Source: Macropodus opercularis (lineage: Eukaryota; Chordata; Actinopteri; Anabantiformes; Osphronemidae). Taken from it: a stretch of DNA of 64,000 nucleotides. Each line of letters begins with the position of its first letter. Within the stretch, counting starts at the first letter, position 1. A program made the translations under genes and the position numbers. The stretch lies in NCBI GenBank assembly GCA_030770545.1, contig CM061096.1:5995501-6059500 (forward strand). Reading direction: 5' to 3'. The notes beneath the pieces were generated by a model. It was given only the letters and a program-made list of their open reading frames with translations. It did not search any database and had not been told where the DNA came from. This document shows, piece by piece, positions 47,956-60,494 of the stretch.

Positions 47956-48329
47956 CACCCCCCTGCCTGGGTTCATATTTGTAGATTTATTTTTTCTTCA
48001 TAGTTTTCATGTATGTGTTTTCTATTTCATGAATCACAGTGATTGGTTTTACAGTCACAACTGTAAATGGTCAGTGTCTTGATGTTAGAGGTGTAACATT
48101 TGCAAAGCAGTATGTGAACCTTACATCTAGCAAATATATCACATATGACTTGCTATGAATGATCTCGTGATGTCAGTTGGGTTAGAACGGTGAAATTATG
48201 GCTACAGATTAAAGGTCACTATTGCTACTATTAATACAGTATATTAAATCTATGTTAACCAAGTGACTGGCACGTTAGTAAAACAACAAGGCTCCTGTGC
48301 AGCCCTTGTTTTAACTTGTCATCTCTGAT
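47956..48329. other. Gene-free AT-rich sequence
   Basis: Nothing distinct is seen: AT-rich filler with GTGATTGG and TATTAATAC words between two candidate elements. It could be part of one continuous regulatory block with them. Confidence 0.45.
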
Positions 48330-48860
48330 TTACTCTTGCAGATGGAATATTAAGTATGTTCTTTTAAACACACAAGGAGGGGGAAGCGGCAGAGAAAGGG
48401 AATTAATCCGCTTGGCTTTATTTTGATAATGTTTTAGAGCTACGCCTGCCCAAATCCATCGGCAGAGCTGTTCTACTTTCTCTTCCACAGACGAGCCAAT
48501 TCTTAATCCCAATTCATCTAATTGTACCTCAGAGTGCTAATAAATATTGTTATGAATTATTCAGGCTCTGAGTGGGCTGATGACACAGAAACGGGTGCAG
48601 TGAGCAGAATTCAAAGCACTTCAAATTGGAAATGGGAAAGTGCAGTAAATTCTCTCAGAATTTAAATTAATGAAAGTTACATGGAAAATGAATAGTGTAG
48701 GGACCATCTCCACATGATTATTGTACTAATGGGGATGTTAGTGCAACTGCCCAAGGCAAAACACTGCTAGTTCATAGGATGCAAGCTGATATAAAAGGTA
48801 AGTGGCATTAACCTATTATGCTGTCAATGACAATAAACACCCCTGCTTTAATGTACCTAA
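48330..48860. promoter_or_regulatory. Candidate conserved non-coding element, the strongest by texture
   Basis: More than 500 bp without simple repeats. Visible words include CCAATTCTTAATCCCAATTCATCTAATTG (long composite of homeodomain cores), TAAATATTGTTATGAATTATTC (48541-48562; FOX/SOX and homeodomain-like), TTTAAATTAATGAAAG, CATGATTATTGTACTAATGG and CAATGACAATAAACACC. This density over such a length is the kind of signal seen in ultraconserved-type enhancers. Conservation remains to be tested. Confidence 0.48.
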
Positions 48861-49184
48861 TATACATGAAAGTTTTTGCGCTCGACAATGAAGTGACACC
48901 GGCTGAACCCAGCATTTTGCCTCAGCGCTTATGTCACGGGAAAATGGTTCAATAATCTTTTCACGCTGCACACAGCAGTCATTTTTACGTCCGTTAAGTG
49001 CTGCTCTTAATGCATTCATCTCTTAATTTGCCACCCAGACACTGTATGTTTTCAAATGTCATCCATGTTCTGCACAGCTGGGGGTTTTACAACTTGCTTC
49101 ATAGCTGCAGGTCCACGGGGAGCAACCGGGGATTAGGCTCTGTGGCAGCATTGCGCCGAGCCTGTCTCGTTGTGGTACTGTTCC
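48861..49184. other. Gene-free sequence
   Basis: No feature is recognised. It links two candidate elements and holds ordinary mixed-composition DNA with some TTAATG/TTAATTTG words at about 49006-49030. Confidence 0.45.
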
Positions 49185-49480
49185 ACTACTGAGCTCCACT
49201 AATGGCCATGGCTCAGACCAGGCCTCATTAAGGCAAACTGACACCAGGAAACAGGGGCTCATGGTAGGCGTGATTAGATTAAAAGTTCAGACAAGCCTTT
49301 GGTGTGTGTAATTTGTGGGGCTCCGGTGATACACAAATAAACAAAACGCAAAAGCACTTTAAAAACAGCCCCCTTAATTAGCTCATTGAGACTTGGGTAA
49401 GCAATATCAACACTGTGGCCTTGGGCTCTGAAAGTAGCTGCTGAATTAAGGGAGGAGTGGGGGGGGGGATGAGGGACGGA
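49185..49480. promoter_or_regulatory. Candidate conserved non-coding element
   Basis: CCACTAATGGCCATGG, CTCATTAAGGC, GTGATTAGATTAAAAG, CAAATAAACAAAAC (forkhead-like) and TTAATTAG at 49374-49381 lie in clean DNA, ending at a G10-type run near 49459. The spacing and word mix suggest a regulatory element continuing the cluster begun at 47655. Confidence 0.42.
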
Positions 49481-52238
49481 GGAATTATTCACTGCATAGC
49501 TGTGTTTGTACGAGTGTTCTTTTTCGGCAGCAGAAGCCGACGGGAGGTCATTGGAAGCAGCAGCTCAGGTCCAAGCTGCTGATTTGGGGCTGGAATTAAA
49601 ATGTTCCACAGCTGTTTGGCTGGTCTCTGTACCTTGACTAATGAGTTGTGGAACAAGCTGATATCTCGCCAGTCAGTGACATCCTCACTCCAACCAGTCA
49701 ACTGTTTCAAAGTGTTTTCAGGACTGAAATACCACCTGCCCCACTCAGCTGTCGCTACAAACAGCTGCTTCCCCAACATGTGGACGCGGGGCACTGTGTG
49801 CAAACTAAACTTTCCAACAGACCAGCGGTGCAATTACAAGGCATTTATATGTTTGACACCATGCGTCCTATTTACACAGTGTCTCCTCTATGAATCGTTT
49901 ATATGCCAAACAGTAAAAAAGAACGACACAACAACGGGAAAATCATTTAGCTGTTGGAGCCAGAGGATGTGGAACCTTACTGTCGCGCCTGTCGACTCTA
50001 TCGCCTATAAACACTACTACCAGAAACTTTGAAAAGCTCACTGTGAATAATGTTGTTGTTACTCACTAGTAACTAGTGGGCCAGTGGAAGAATTTAATTA
50101 ATGACAAGGATTGTAAGTGTTTATTGTTTCTTAATGGAAAAAAAAAATGTGATTAGCGTAGCGATGATCTAGATTAATGTGCCTTACCCACGATGTGTTC
50201 AGGGAGATAACAAACGTCAAACTATCATGTTCTTTATAAAACTTTTAGAAGTTGGAAGAAAATGTAAATTCAACAAGGTTTTCTTACTGTATAGCAAGTA
50301 AAGTCTGAGAAGTGATACAAGTCCAGGCCATCACATAAAAAAGTTTAAAAAACAAAAAAAAAACTAAAAAAAAAAAAAAGACTCGTGTCGATAGTTTACA
50401 GGGCTTTTAGCTTTTGCTGCCGCTTTTGGCTCCCGTGGAAGAACTAAATGTAAAAACCAAAATGAATAAAACAACATTTAAAAAAAAAACCAAACCAAAA
50501 AAACAACTGTCACAGGCAGCCTGTGGAAGTCAAACACCCATCCAATTAATCGTGCCTGGTGCCAGCACTGATTGGACTCCTATCTGACAGTCTGGAGTGG
50601 ATGTTGAGCAGCGTTGCTGGTTCTGGATGTTTTGACGCCAGTTTACTGGTAATTGATGACAGTGATGCTGGTCAAGCAGCCGTAAGCGAGCATTAAAGTG
50701 TCCACACTATAAAACCCAGTTACTCACTGACACCAAGCCCAACTTGGTTGTTCAGCATCTTTATTTATTTACCACCTTTGATAAAGCACAGCAATATATT
50801 TCTGTTGAGAGCGCCATCATAAGCGTTATTACAGAAGCTGCATGATAGCAAATCTGTTTGATGGATCATGAATGACTAATGGTGAAACATAAGTGATTGA
50901 TAGCGTTAATACTCCTTTTCTTCCAAATGTGACAGCAGCAGGCAGCGATATTCCAACACTTATTTAACGTCAATCACTTCCACAAATTCAATTTCGCTTC
51001 CCTTTTGTGAAAACATGTGCATTTAATTTATTTTTTTTCTCGCAGCCAATGATTCTCCAGGCCTTTATTTCAGACTAACTGTCGGGGGGGGGGGGACTTT
51101 TAAATACTGCAGCTAATTTGTTGTTACTCATACATCACTGTTTGGTTTCTGTAACTTTATAGAAGACCCTTTATAAGCCAACTAGTGTAAACAGATGGAC
51201 GTAAAGAGAGAAATTATGTATTTTCTGTCCCGTGCGTGAAACACATCAATACATTTTTGTAAAAATATCCTTTTGTTATCATTGTGACCTACACTCTGCA
51301 CCAATAGTGAGAAAACTAGAACTACCAGTGTGTCAGAGAGAAGTGGATTAAAAAAAAGAAATGACAGTAGTTTTAAGTTTAGTAGTTTGATGTTTTGTCC
51401 GTCTAGGACGAGGAAGATGTGAAGCGACTCCTGGGCAGCGTCAGAGCTTCTTAGCTTGGTAAAGAACAAGCTCAAGTAGACTGTGACACCAAATCTCTCA
51501 TCTCGCCCTCATGCGACGCTGCCCTGTTCGTCCTACACGCTGTCATATGAATCTGAACCTTTACCTCTTGCATCAAGTCTGCGCCTACTCCAGCCTTACC
51601 CTCTTTATCTTCTGCGGCATTTTAACCTTCGCTCTCCACGACCACGGGGTTTTCAGCAACGCGCACTCGGCGGGAGTTTGAGCTGTCAGCTACTCAGTGT
51701 GCTGCTCACACTCTCCTCCGTCGTTTATGGTTTGTGCCGCTTCTAGACGGTCAACGCCTAGAAATCTACGATCCCGCTTTCTAATCATTGTTGTGCTTTC
51801 CGCTGTCGCCTGCTTCTTGCTCAAGGGGGATTTCGCTGCGCTGCAATATTGGTCATACTGTGCTAATGTCGGACAATATTGAGATTCGCAGTTGGGTTAT
51901 AACCCTCAAATGGAATAATTTGTTTACTTTGTTGGTAGCCAAAGAAAATGCAGAGATTACCTATAATTTCGAATGCGTATTCCTCAACGCAGACGTACCA
52001 ACAGCTGGTGCCTCTTGTCGAGGATGTGGTTCATATTCTGAAATTCCTCTCTGCCAGCAGTGAACGTCTGTGCCAAGCAGCACAATTTGGATTCTGTGAT
52101 TTCTTTCTACCTCCGTGAAGACCTATGTGGCAAACACATCTGTGTTTTGTTTTGATAGGCTGTGAGCAGATTCTTTACTTGTCAGGACTTTCACCATCGT
52201 TCGTTCATCATCACGCTTTCTCTCATGCTATTATGTTT
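49481..52238. other. Gene-free sequence with A-rich tracts
   Basis: No gene is supported. A 143-codon plus frame (49601-50032) and a 114-codon minus frame (49489-49833) overlap and are both unrecognised. A-rich tracts lie at 50338-50380 and 50478-50505, and a G12 run at 51084-51095. The block 50990-51130 has some HOX-like AT words but no strong motif cluster. Confidence 0.5.
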
Positions 52239-52255
52239 TGTGTGTGTGTGTGTGT
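52239..52255. repeat. (TG)n microsatellite
   Basis: Eight TG units. Short and unremarkable. Confidence 0.88.
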
Positions 52256-53454
52256 TTTACGCAGTCCGTCTCTTTGTTTATTGTGGGTCTGCTCTTGGGC
52301 TTCCATCCCCACCTGGTCTGGATTTTGCTGACCGGCCATTTCTTTATTATCATAATCAAGCTCAACTGTACAGAGCGAACAAGCTGTTGCATTGGAACCA
52401 GCAGCTTCCTGTTTTACTCCAACTACTACTATTTACTAAATACAAACAATAAATACAGTGACAGTGACAAAAACACATGTAGCAAAATATAGATACACGA
52501 AAAATTGAATGTTAATGTTACCAGATGCAAACCAGGACCCAGCGTTGACAGGACAGGGATATTCAGCGCACAGGTGACAGCCTCCTTGAACCTTGACCCC
52601 CACTGAAATCTAATCATTTCATCCCTGTTTGTGCTAAATTTGAAATCGTTCCCTCGAGGCGTCGCTGCGAAGTAGCCGTCACGTGTTCGAGATCACAGTG
52701 ACATTGACCAGCAAAAATCACGTCGACCGATGATTGAGTGCAAATGGACCATTGTGCCGAATTTAAGGAACCTCACAGCGGATGAAGCAAGAGCGGTGGT
52801 AGCTTTGGTCGTCTTAAATAAGTCAAACCGGACATGAAGCGGCCAGCGTAAAAAAAATAAAGAAATAAAAGAGGTTGTAAATGGTGAAGTGGCACAGAGG
52901 AGGGGAGGGGCAGCGTCTGAAACCAGATGAGAGTTGGTGACAGGGCAACAGGAACGGAGAGCAACTGAGAGGAATGAATGCTGGGAAGGCGTGACTGAAA
53001 TGTGAATCGTGATAACTTTGCTTGGCCTTTCGCAAATTATAGATTGCTTTCTTTCGTGAGTGAAAGTTTTGCATTGCTTAACATGTCAGGACAACATTAG
53101 ACCCTGCAGCACTTGAGCTAGTTTTAATGTATTTTTTTTATACGAAATATGTTTATTTATTTATTTTTTCAGTTGGCTATTGGAAACGAGGGTCATTTCG
53201 GTGTTACGCTGAACTCCAGTATTACATCAGCACTGACACCGACTTTTCTGAAATGTGATATCCAGCATGCAAGGAGTATAAAGATGCAAAGGTTTCATGC
53301 CCAGTGTAGCTTAAGGGTTTGTGGAATAATAAAAACTGCGAGGCAGAAAATGACAGACAAGTCCACCATTTTCTATTCCTTTCAAATTCTTGTCTTCTGA
53401 CTTCTGCCACCCACAGTGCTAAATCATGGGGCCAAGTCGAGTTCACTTCTGCTG

Positions 53455-53512
<58 letters not shown>

Positions 53513-54269
53513 TGGGGGGGTCACTAGGAGCCATGAAGTGTACGCGTCCCGTGTCTGTCAGCGAGCCCACACTCTGCATGTCGGGTCCAAAGGCCAGTCC
53601 TGAGCTGTGGTGCACACTGCGGTCGCCTCCACACCTCTGCTCCCAGACCATTCACACTGCCCACCAGATAAAACCCAAAGAGTGGGCAAACGCAGCCCGA
53701 AGCGTCTTACGCAACTTAAACGCACGGCATAATTGCACAGGGGCCCACTGTTTACAGCAGACTGTATATTATGCTTTTTCTATATACAGTACAGTACACA
53801 CCAACTCGTAGACTCACACGCTACCACACAGTCATCTCAGGAAGTACAGAGTAGGAGGACAGGCCCGGTGCTGCACCCCCCCCCCCCCGTCCTGTCACTG
53901 TGCGCTGGTGTGTGGTGGTTTCCGGCCTTGTGTTTGGCACAAAGGCTTCCTACGTGCCTGGAGGCTGACTCCTACAGGCCAGTTTTACCCTAAATGTTTC
54001 CACCCACCAGGATCCCGCTCGGAATCATTAACTCCTACCGAGGCTTGTCCACGGTGTCAGTCACTGACAGGCCCTGTCCTGCCTAATGGATAACGTAGGG
54101 GTCATTGTCAGAATTTTTTTTTTGTGTAGTAATTTTGTATTACTACTCTTGCATTGCTGAGATTGGAGTTTTTCTGACAGCAGGTAGCCTCACTGTTCAC
54201 GGTGAGCCCCCCCCGTCTTCAGCTGTCCTGTAAAGCAATCTGATAGATTCCTGCTCGACCTGCAATATA
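52256..54269. other. Gene-free sequence with long microsatellite
   Basis: No gene is supported. It contains (TG)26 at 53459-53511, followed by G7, a C13-type run at 53877-53889 and T runs near 53130 and 54113-54123. Frames through the TG tract (94 and 131 codons, plus) are artefacts of the repeat. Confidence 0.52.
53459..53511. repeat. (TG)26 microsatellite
   Basis: An uninterrupted TG tract of 53 bp, followed by GATGGGGGGG. It explains the poly-Cys-Val and poly-Thr-His strings in overlapping frames. Confidence 0.96.
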
Positions 54270-54420
54270 ATCCTGTAGCAAAAGAAATTACAATTCTCAA
54301 AGGCAGCGGTGCTCCAGAGGCAAGTGCAATATCACTAGTTGAGGTAAACTTTAATGGGCAGAGCTTAATAAAGCTAAAGACATAAAATCCTGTCATTATG
54401 TGAACCACTCTCTTTCTATA
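54270..54420. promoter_or_regulatory. Candidate non-coding element
   Basis: GAAATTACAATTC, AAGTGCAATATCACTAG, GGTAAACTTTAATGGG, GCTTAATAAAGC (an inverted GCTT/AAGC pair around AATA) and GTCATTATGTG lie in low-noise DNA. A modest cluster; texture-based. Confidence 0.33.
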
Positions 54421-57400
54421 TTTTTATGCGAGTTTATGATTTTATTTATTTTTTTAATAAAATGCTTCTGCCCTCTGCTTTTTTCTTTCTCAACTAATGA
54501 GATTGTTTCTCAGCCTGGTTATGACTTCGGAACCATTATCCACATGTCGGATTTTCTCAGCAATTAGAATCGGTCTGGCGTTGTGCTCATGGGCGGTTTT
54601 CATAGCAAACATTCTGACTTGCCGTACAAGGAAAAGCAGAGGGTTTGTCTCCGTTAAAGTGCTGGCGCTACGATGTTTAAGTAACAAAAATAACGGCAGA
54701 CCTGGTTCACGTCGCCGCAGCCGCAGTGGAATTCAATATACTCTGGCATATTCAGGAGCCGCCGCAGATTTTATTTAGACTTATGTCAACAGCGTCTTAA
54801 TGTCGCTCTGAATAATTAAGTTGAATAGAAGTCATAGCTCAGTGGGATGATCAGGCTGATTATTTGTTTGATGTGTTATATTTTGCTCCTCTTTCCTCCC
54901 TCAAGGAGAGAACAGTACTTGATGAGCAAGATTCCCGTCTGCCATCCCACCTCGCGGAGACACTATTTCAAGCAGATGACCTTCAAAGCTGGTGACAGGA
55001 CGAGATTAGAACAGTTGGAGGACGGGAGGCTGTTAGTGTTTGTGTGCAATCCGTGTGCAGTCGAGGGCGTTGCCGCCACATGCCGCAAACCCTCGTATCC
55101 TCATTCGAATCGCTTTGCTGCGTAGTACGATGCAGAGACGGCGGCGCGCGAGCAATGATCCCAATATTCAATGAATGAATTATGACGTTACAAAAAAAAA
55201 CGCCATCTAGTACAGTCGTGGCCGAGACACCCCACGTGATGTTTACCTACAGCAGACATCATGCATCCTTGTGTGTCCAACAGCACAAACGCAAGGACCC
55301 GTTGGAGAAAAGTCAGATGTCACAATCGTGGACAGGATCAATAGACATCAGCCGTATGATTAATGATGACCCAAAGCTCCGTGCACTGTCTCGGTTGTGA
55401 TCCACTTATAGTAAGATGCACATTAGCATGTCTTCTTTCATGAAGGAACAAAAAAAAAACAAGGCTCGGTTCTCGGGGGACTGTTGTCTAATTTTTTTCC
55501 TGTCGCACTTGATTGGGCTCGGTGGCGTCCTACTAGCCCATTCCAGTCACCATCAACTAACTGCCGTACTCTGGGGCCTCCAGACCTGACTTAATCAGAC
55601 CAGATATACATAAATAGCAGCCCAACCATATGGTTCCAAAATGACTGCTAGTTCCTCATTATATAGTTTCTTTAAAAGAACTAGTCAGCAGGTATCTTCG
55701 GTGCTTCTTGCAAATCAACGGCTACATTACGTTCTGTGCAGCGAACAGGAGCCTGGTGTGTTTATATGGACTGTGTAAATGCAGCAGCAGCCTTGGTCAG
55801 CGCTGCATTAACCGTGTGCTCCGGCCTTCAGGTCAGTGCACAGCCAAATTCACAACATGTAATTTAGTCATACAAACAGTCTGGTTGTCAAGGTTGGTGG
55901 TGGGGATGTATCGATGCAGTGGAGCTGGTGGGAGGAAAATCTATAAATGTTTGCCATATATTGTGTCAGAAGCAGTGTAATTGTGGCCCATTAAATCAGC
56001 AGGGTGTCCGGTGGGCCGGCTCTGATGAAATAGCGCTCTGCGGCTCCCTCCGCCAGCCACAGCAGGGTCAGCAGGCTGGGGACCACCAAGATGATTTAAG
56101 GCCCGAGTCACTGGTTAATAGTTAATGAGAGTGAGTCGTTGAGAGACTCTGGATGGTTTCCAAGGTCCAGCCAGCTCAGGGGCAGCGGGCTCATAGCCAC
56201 TCAACAGAGAGGTCTAATCATGCTGTTAAATAAAGGTGGCCTTCTCTTCCTCCTCTGCAGGTGCCTATGCACACAATCAGACGTAAAACAAACACAAAGG
56301 ATACTCCTACACACTCCTCCGGTCGGTTCTCCGCCTCATCTCCCGGCTTGTCCCGGAGCCAGATTTATAGCTCTCGCTGTCGCCTCGGCAACTTGTTCCC
56401 CCTGAATTTTGTGTCCTGTTGTTCATCATTTTTCCATTTTTCAAACGCGCGCGCGTGGAGCTATAATTCAGGATCTGCGGATACCTTGTCATTCAGCCAT
56501 TTCCTGGGGACAAATAAAAGGGGCTGTTTTAAGCAGAGAGGGGAGAAAACCCCCAGGCTTTTACACACAGATGCTTACAAGGGTACCTCTGTTATACCCC
56601 TTCATCCGCGACTACAGAGGAGTGATAAGTGAGAGGAAGTCAAGGGCACATTAGTCTGCATTGAGGCAAAAAAAAGGGGATCATCAGTAGATGGCCACTG
56701 TTGCTGTTTTACTGAAGTGGCTATTGGCTGAGCGTGGCTGGGACTCGTCTTGTCTCGTCTCTTGGTGTATTAGTGACTTCATTGTGCCAATTTAACGGCG
56801 TGGGATTGAAACAGAAAGATATTAGCGGCGTCTACAGGAGCACGGAGGACTGCGTCAGGTAGCACGCTAACGCAGTTTCATTACGAGAGAGGATCTCGGC
56901 AGCTGCGTGCCCCGCAAAGGTGACAGTGAATTATAACCGGGCAAACTCAGGCCCACCGGAGAGAGTCCCGGTTGTTTGAGCGTGCATCTGCGTTTCCTTA
57001 TGTTCTATATGAATCTGTGCATACAGCATCGTGTGTGTGTGTGTGTGTGTGTGTGTACACAGTTGGCTGTGAGAAAAGACAGAGGTTGGGCGGGAGCTGT
57101 GGAGAGACTCTCCAGGGTTTAGAGCGAATGCTCATTAAGGCTTCCTATAGCACAGCGAGCTCATTCCTCACAGTCCCAGCGGCCGGCTCTACTACGCTCT
57201 GCTTCCTCACCGCATCCTCTCCCCTCTCTAGCTGCTCGCCTTTATTTCTGTCGCCTGCTCCTTCTGTCTGCCTTCCCCGACGCCGTCTCACTCATTCCCT
57301 TTTCGCGCCGTCTTCCACCTGCTTTTTGGGAAGCTCAGGCGTTAGATGTTTTGACTCTGAGCAGGCGGCGATGTGACGGCCTAAATCACACCGCCTCAAA

Positions 57401-57843
57401 TCAAACGCATTAGCATTATTTAGTTTAACTCAATCTATGCGGGATCCGTTCTGCCTGCTGCTTTTTTTCCTTACTGTACTATAATAATCACACACCTTGG
57501 TTGTCTGTCTTTCTAGGGGCGAGGCTGCTGAACATGTGGAGCCGTCCCTAGTGAATCTCACTGCTGTTTACGAGGCACATTTAACTCACCCATTTTGAAT
57601 CCTCACTCTTCAGCCACTCTCACAATTAGAGGTGGAAGACTCCAGACTCTGTTTCTGCCTCATTTCCTGGTTTGAAGTTAATGAGGTTAGTGTTTTATTG
57701 CAGAAATATCTCATGCCCCAGCTTTATGGGATAATGCTGGTGTTTTCTCATCGTATTGTTAAACAAATCCCCTGAAGACGCCAAAAGAAACAATGGGTTT
57801 ATCCTCTCGTCCCTCTGCCTACTACAAGAAAACTGTTTAAAAA
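54421..57843. other. Gene-free sequence, weak element at 55880-56130
   Basis: No gene is supported. The stretch 55880-56130 (CTATAAATGTTTGCC, GTGTAATTGTGGCCCATTAAATC) may be regulatory. An acceptor-like pyrimidine tract and CAG end at 56260 ahead of an open frame to 56632, but the product is unrecognised. (TG)n lies at 57031-57056. A CTCF-like word is noted at 54468-54481. Confidence 0.5.
57031..57056. repeat. (TG)n microsatellite
   Basis: About 13 TG units, then TACAC. Unremarkable apart from explaining the Cys-Val run in the overlapping frame at 56972-57376. Confidence 0.93.
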
Positions 57844-57859
57844 ACACACACACACACAC
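57844..57859. repeat. (CA)n microsatellite
   Basis: Eight CA units after an A-rich start. Short and unremarkable. Confidence 0.85.
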
Positions 57860-58403
57860 GAGCTGCTCCATTTAAAGGAAACATTTTATGAACAAGCACA
57901 TTTTATCTTCGACTCTGCAGTGTTGGATAAAGCAAAACGCACGCTCCCTTCTTACGCCTTCTTAATAGTCCAGCATTAAGCAGTTCTGCAGGTTTTCGCA
58001 TCAGGCGAGCAGACCGGCGGACCGAGCGTTGGTGACGTTATCTGTCATGCAGACAGGCAGCCCGCTGTCGGCTTGATTACCGCTGGCCAGCCAAACGCTT
58101 GACCCGCAAGCGGTCCGGGCCCCGGGGGTGGCAGCGGTGGGAGCATTATCCACCTCCACCCCTGCCTGTGTATAATGGCCGCACTGTGTGATCGATGGCC
58201 TGTGTACCTGTGGAGCCCAGCAGCTACAGAGCCGCACACACACTCGTATAGAACCAACCCGCTCTCATAAAGGCCAGGAGACACACAGTGCTCCTCAGGA
58301 AACACCTCGAAGTCAGTCCCTGACACATGGATCCATTATACAAGCCTGACTAGATGTATGGTATATTCATCATCTTGTCCAAATACACTGCGGTCTCAGT
58401 AGT
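57860..58403. other. Gene-free sequence with GC-rich patch
   Basis: The patch 58004-58140 holds about 15 CpGs and a CTCF-like CCCCGGGGGTGGCAG at 58120-58134. Two overlapping minus frames (80 and 93 codons) reflect the high GC and resemble nothing known. Confidence 0.45.
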
Positions 58404-58800
58404 GAATTGCCTGAATGCCAAATTGTTTGCCTGTGTAACAGCTGTTTTCTGGGTTGTTTTTTTTTTTTCTTTCTTTTTGGAAAACATTGACTAAAGCTTT
58501 CAAATAAGCAGCACTGTGTACAGCTTTCTAAAGAGGCAGCGATAAGCACACTTTCCTGTTTCAGTTAGACAGGATTGCTCAAACATCAAACTGTTTGCTT
58601 GTGTAACAGTTTGCTTTATGCGTACTTACCTTTGCTTTGTGCAGCACTGATGTAAACAATCTTTTAAAACGCGATCCTTTGCCATTAAGCCTCGGATTCG
58701 TCAGGTTTGACTGGACCTGAGCGCTGAATTGCTTAAATGTCAAAATCTGAAGTCGTTCCTTTATTCTTTAAGTCTGAATGCTGAGTTGTCTAAACAAGTT
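58404..58800. repeat. Decayed local repeat, 3-4 related units
   Basis: GAATTGCCTGAATGCCAAAT followed by TGTTTGCCTGTGTAACAG (58404-58441) recurs as GATTGCTCAAACATCAAAC and TGTTTGCTTGTGTAACAG (58573-58609), then as GAATTGCTTAAATGTCAAAA (58726-58745) and GAGTTGTCTAAACAAGTT (58783-58800). CAGCACTG-TGTA also recurs between units. Spacing is irregular (about 169, 153 and 57 bp), so this is an old, eroded tandem duplication. Confidence 0.55.
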
Positions 58801-60494
58801 GTTGTATTTTTATTTTTTTTTTTGTGGTGCACTTTGCTTTGGAGAAGCTTTCCCATAAAAAAAAATTGCAAATTCGAAAAAGGAGTTTATAGTTTCATTG
58901 GGCATTTTTGTTGGAACACATTTTCCTGAAAGGATGAAAGCAGCAGAAGAATAAAACGCATTTAAGTCAAGTCTTAAATCGTGAGCCGTGTGTTGAAGAC
59001 GTTTTCTTTCCATCGACTTGTTAGGCTCTCATTTGTATTCTGAACGAGATTGAAAGAGATTCTGCCTTAGCTTGATCACACGTCTATAAGTGGAGCAGGA
59101 ATCCTAGAAAGCCCGGTGTGTGGTGCTATATATACAGTCACCGGTCCTGTACCTTCCTTTTGGTCCGTCAACCCAATAAACAAAATCCCTCCCCCTTGAT
59201 CTTTTCAAAACTCTACGTTTGTCCTTTATAGAGCCAAGGTTACCATGTCCATCGCTCCCTCCTGCCGCAGCAGCAGAGATCTGTCAACAAACTTCTGAAG
59301 ACTTTCTCACTTGGCAAACTTAAAGACGAGCGGGGTTGTCCCAGGAGGTAATCAAGCTCCTTCTCCCGCAACCAGTATCTTTAAACAGAATAGATAAAGG
59401 AGGAGCAGGTCATGCAGGAGAGCTCAGGTACTCGGCGGGAAAAGTTCAGCGTATTGATGTGCTGCAAAGGGCTGCGGCTTCACAGACAGAGGAGACCGTC
59501 AGACCCGGGCTTGATACCTGCACAGGTAGCCCAAAGGGAGCCGGGTTGGTGCCCATAGAAACTGACTCGCTGGAAAAAAAAAGATTACTCCCACATGAAG
59601 CGTTTTTCACCCAACTTTTGTGAGGGAGAGAAAAAAAAAACAACGCATAGATAAATGACTGTCTTCTTCACTGGAAACTAATGATCCACTGGTGTCTTTC
59701 AGTCTTGGCACTGAAATTGGAGAACGGCTTTGATGATGGAGGATTGCAGCTGACAGATAAAAGCCGGGACCCCCACCCAACCCCCCGAGATGCTCCTCAT
59801 CTCTCATACGACTTAGTTATGTGCTCCAGCGTTATTGCTATGGTAACCCATTGTGATTTTATTTCATCTTTGGCACAAAAGTTCAAGCTGAAGGCAGTGG
59901 AATCCGGCACGAATCAAGGTTGCCGCTCTCTCTGTATCTGTTAGCGCGCCCCGGCTCGTCTGCCTTTGTCTCCATTTGGCTCTTTTTGTGTCTGGATCTG
60001 TTCATCGTGCACATCCACTTCTGCAATGCGATACCTTGTCATTCAACAACACCTTCCCTGTCGCCGCTTTCTACAGCGTGTCTTTAAGGCTCCTTTTGTC
60101 GTCCGCTCCTCTAAGGATTCTTAGATATAACGCTCGCATGTCTAATATTTCTTCCGTCAGACATCCAGTGGCACAGTTATACAATGAAAGGTCACAGCAC
60201 CGAGCGCTACGTGCATAAAACTCTGGAAGGCTCGCGCTAATCTTTGCATTCTCTGCACTGGATGTCTTACCTTCCTCTCTGTTTCACTTTGTGCGCAGTC
60301 AAACCAGCTTTGTGCGAATTCGTGGGCATTGTTTAGTAAATTGGTGTCCTCAGCTATTAACGGGTAGAAAGAACTCGAACTCCCTCAGAAAATGTCACCG
60401 TTTTCAATCCTTTTTTCCGTCGCCTTCCCTGCTCCTCACTTTTTTATTCAGGCACACTTTGATTTGACTTGATTTGATTTGAGCCCTGCCACTT
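58801..60494. other. Gene-free sequence
   Basis: No gene is supported. T and A runs lie near 58813-58823, 58858-58865 and 59630-59640. The block 59810-59900 (GTTATTGCTATGGTAACC, an RFX X-box-like word, then CATTGTGATTTTATTTC) could be a small regulatory element. The rest is ordinary sequence with no recognised repeats. Confidence 0.5.

Noticed and set aside
54835..54845. TAGCTCAGTGG, a tRNA A-box-like word
   Set aside because: No B box at the right distance and no cloverleaf can be folded around it.
56235..56632. Acceptor-like pyrimidine tract plus CAG followed by a long open frame (possible exon)
   Set aside because: The acceptor looks good, but the translation is low-complexity Ser-rich and unrecognised, no donor closes it convincingly, and other frames are open there too.
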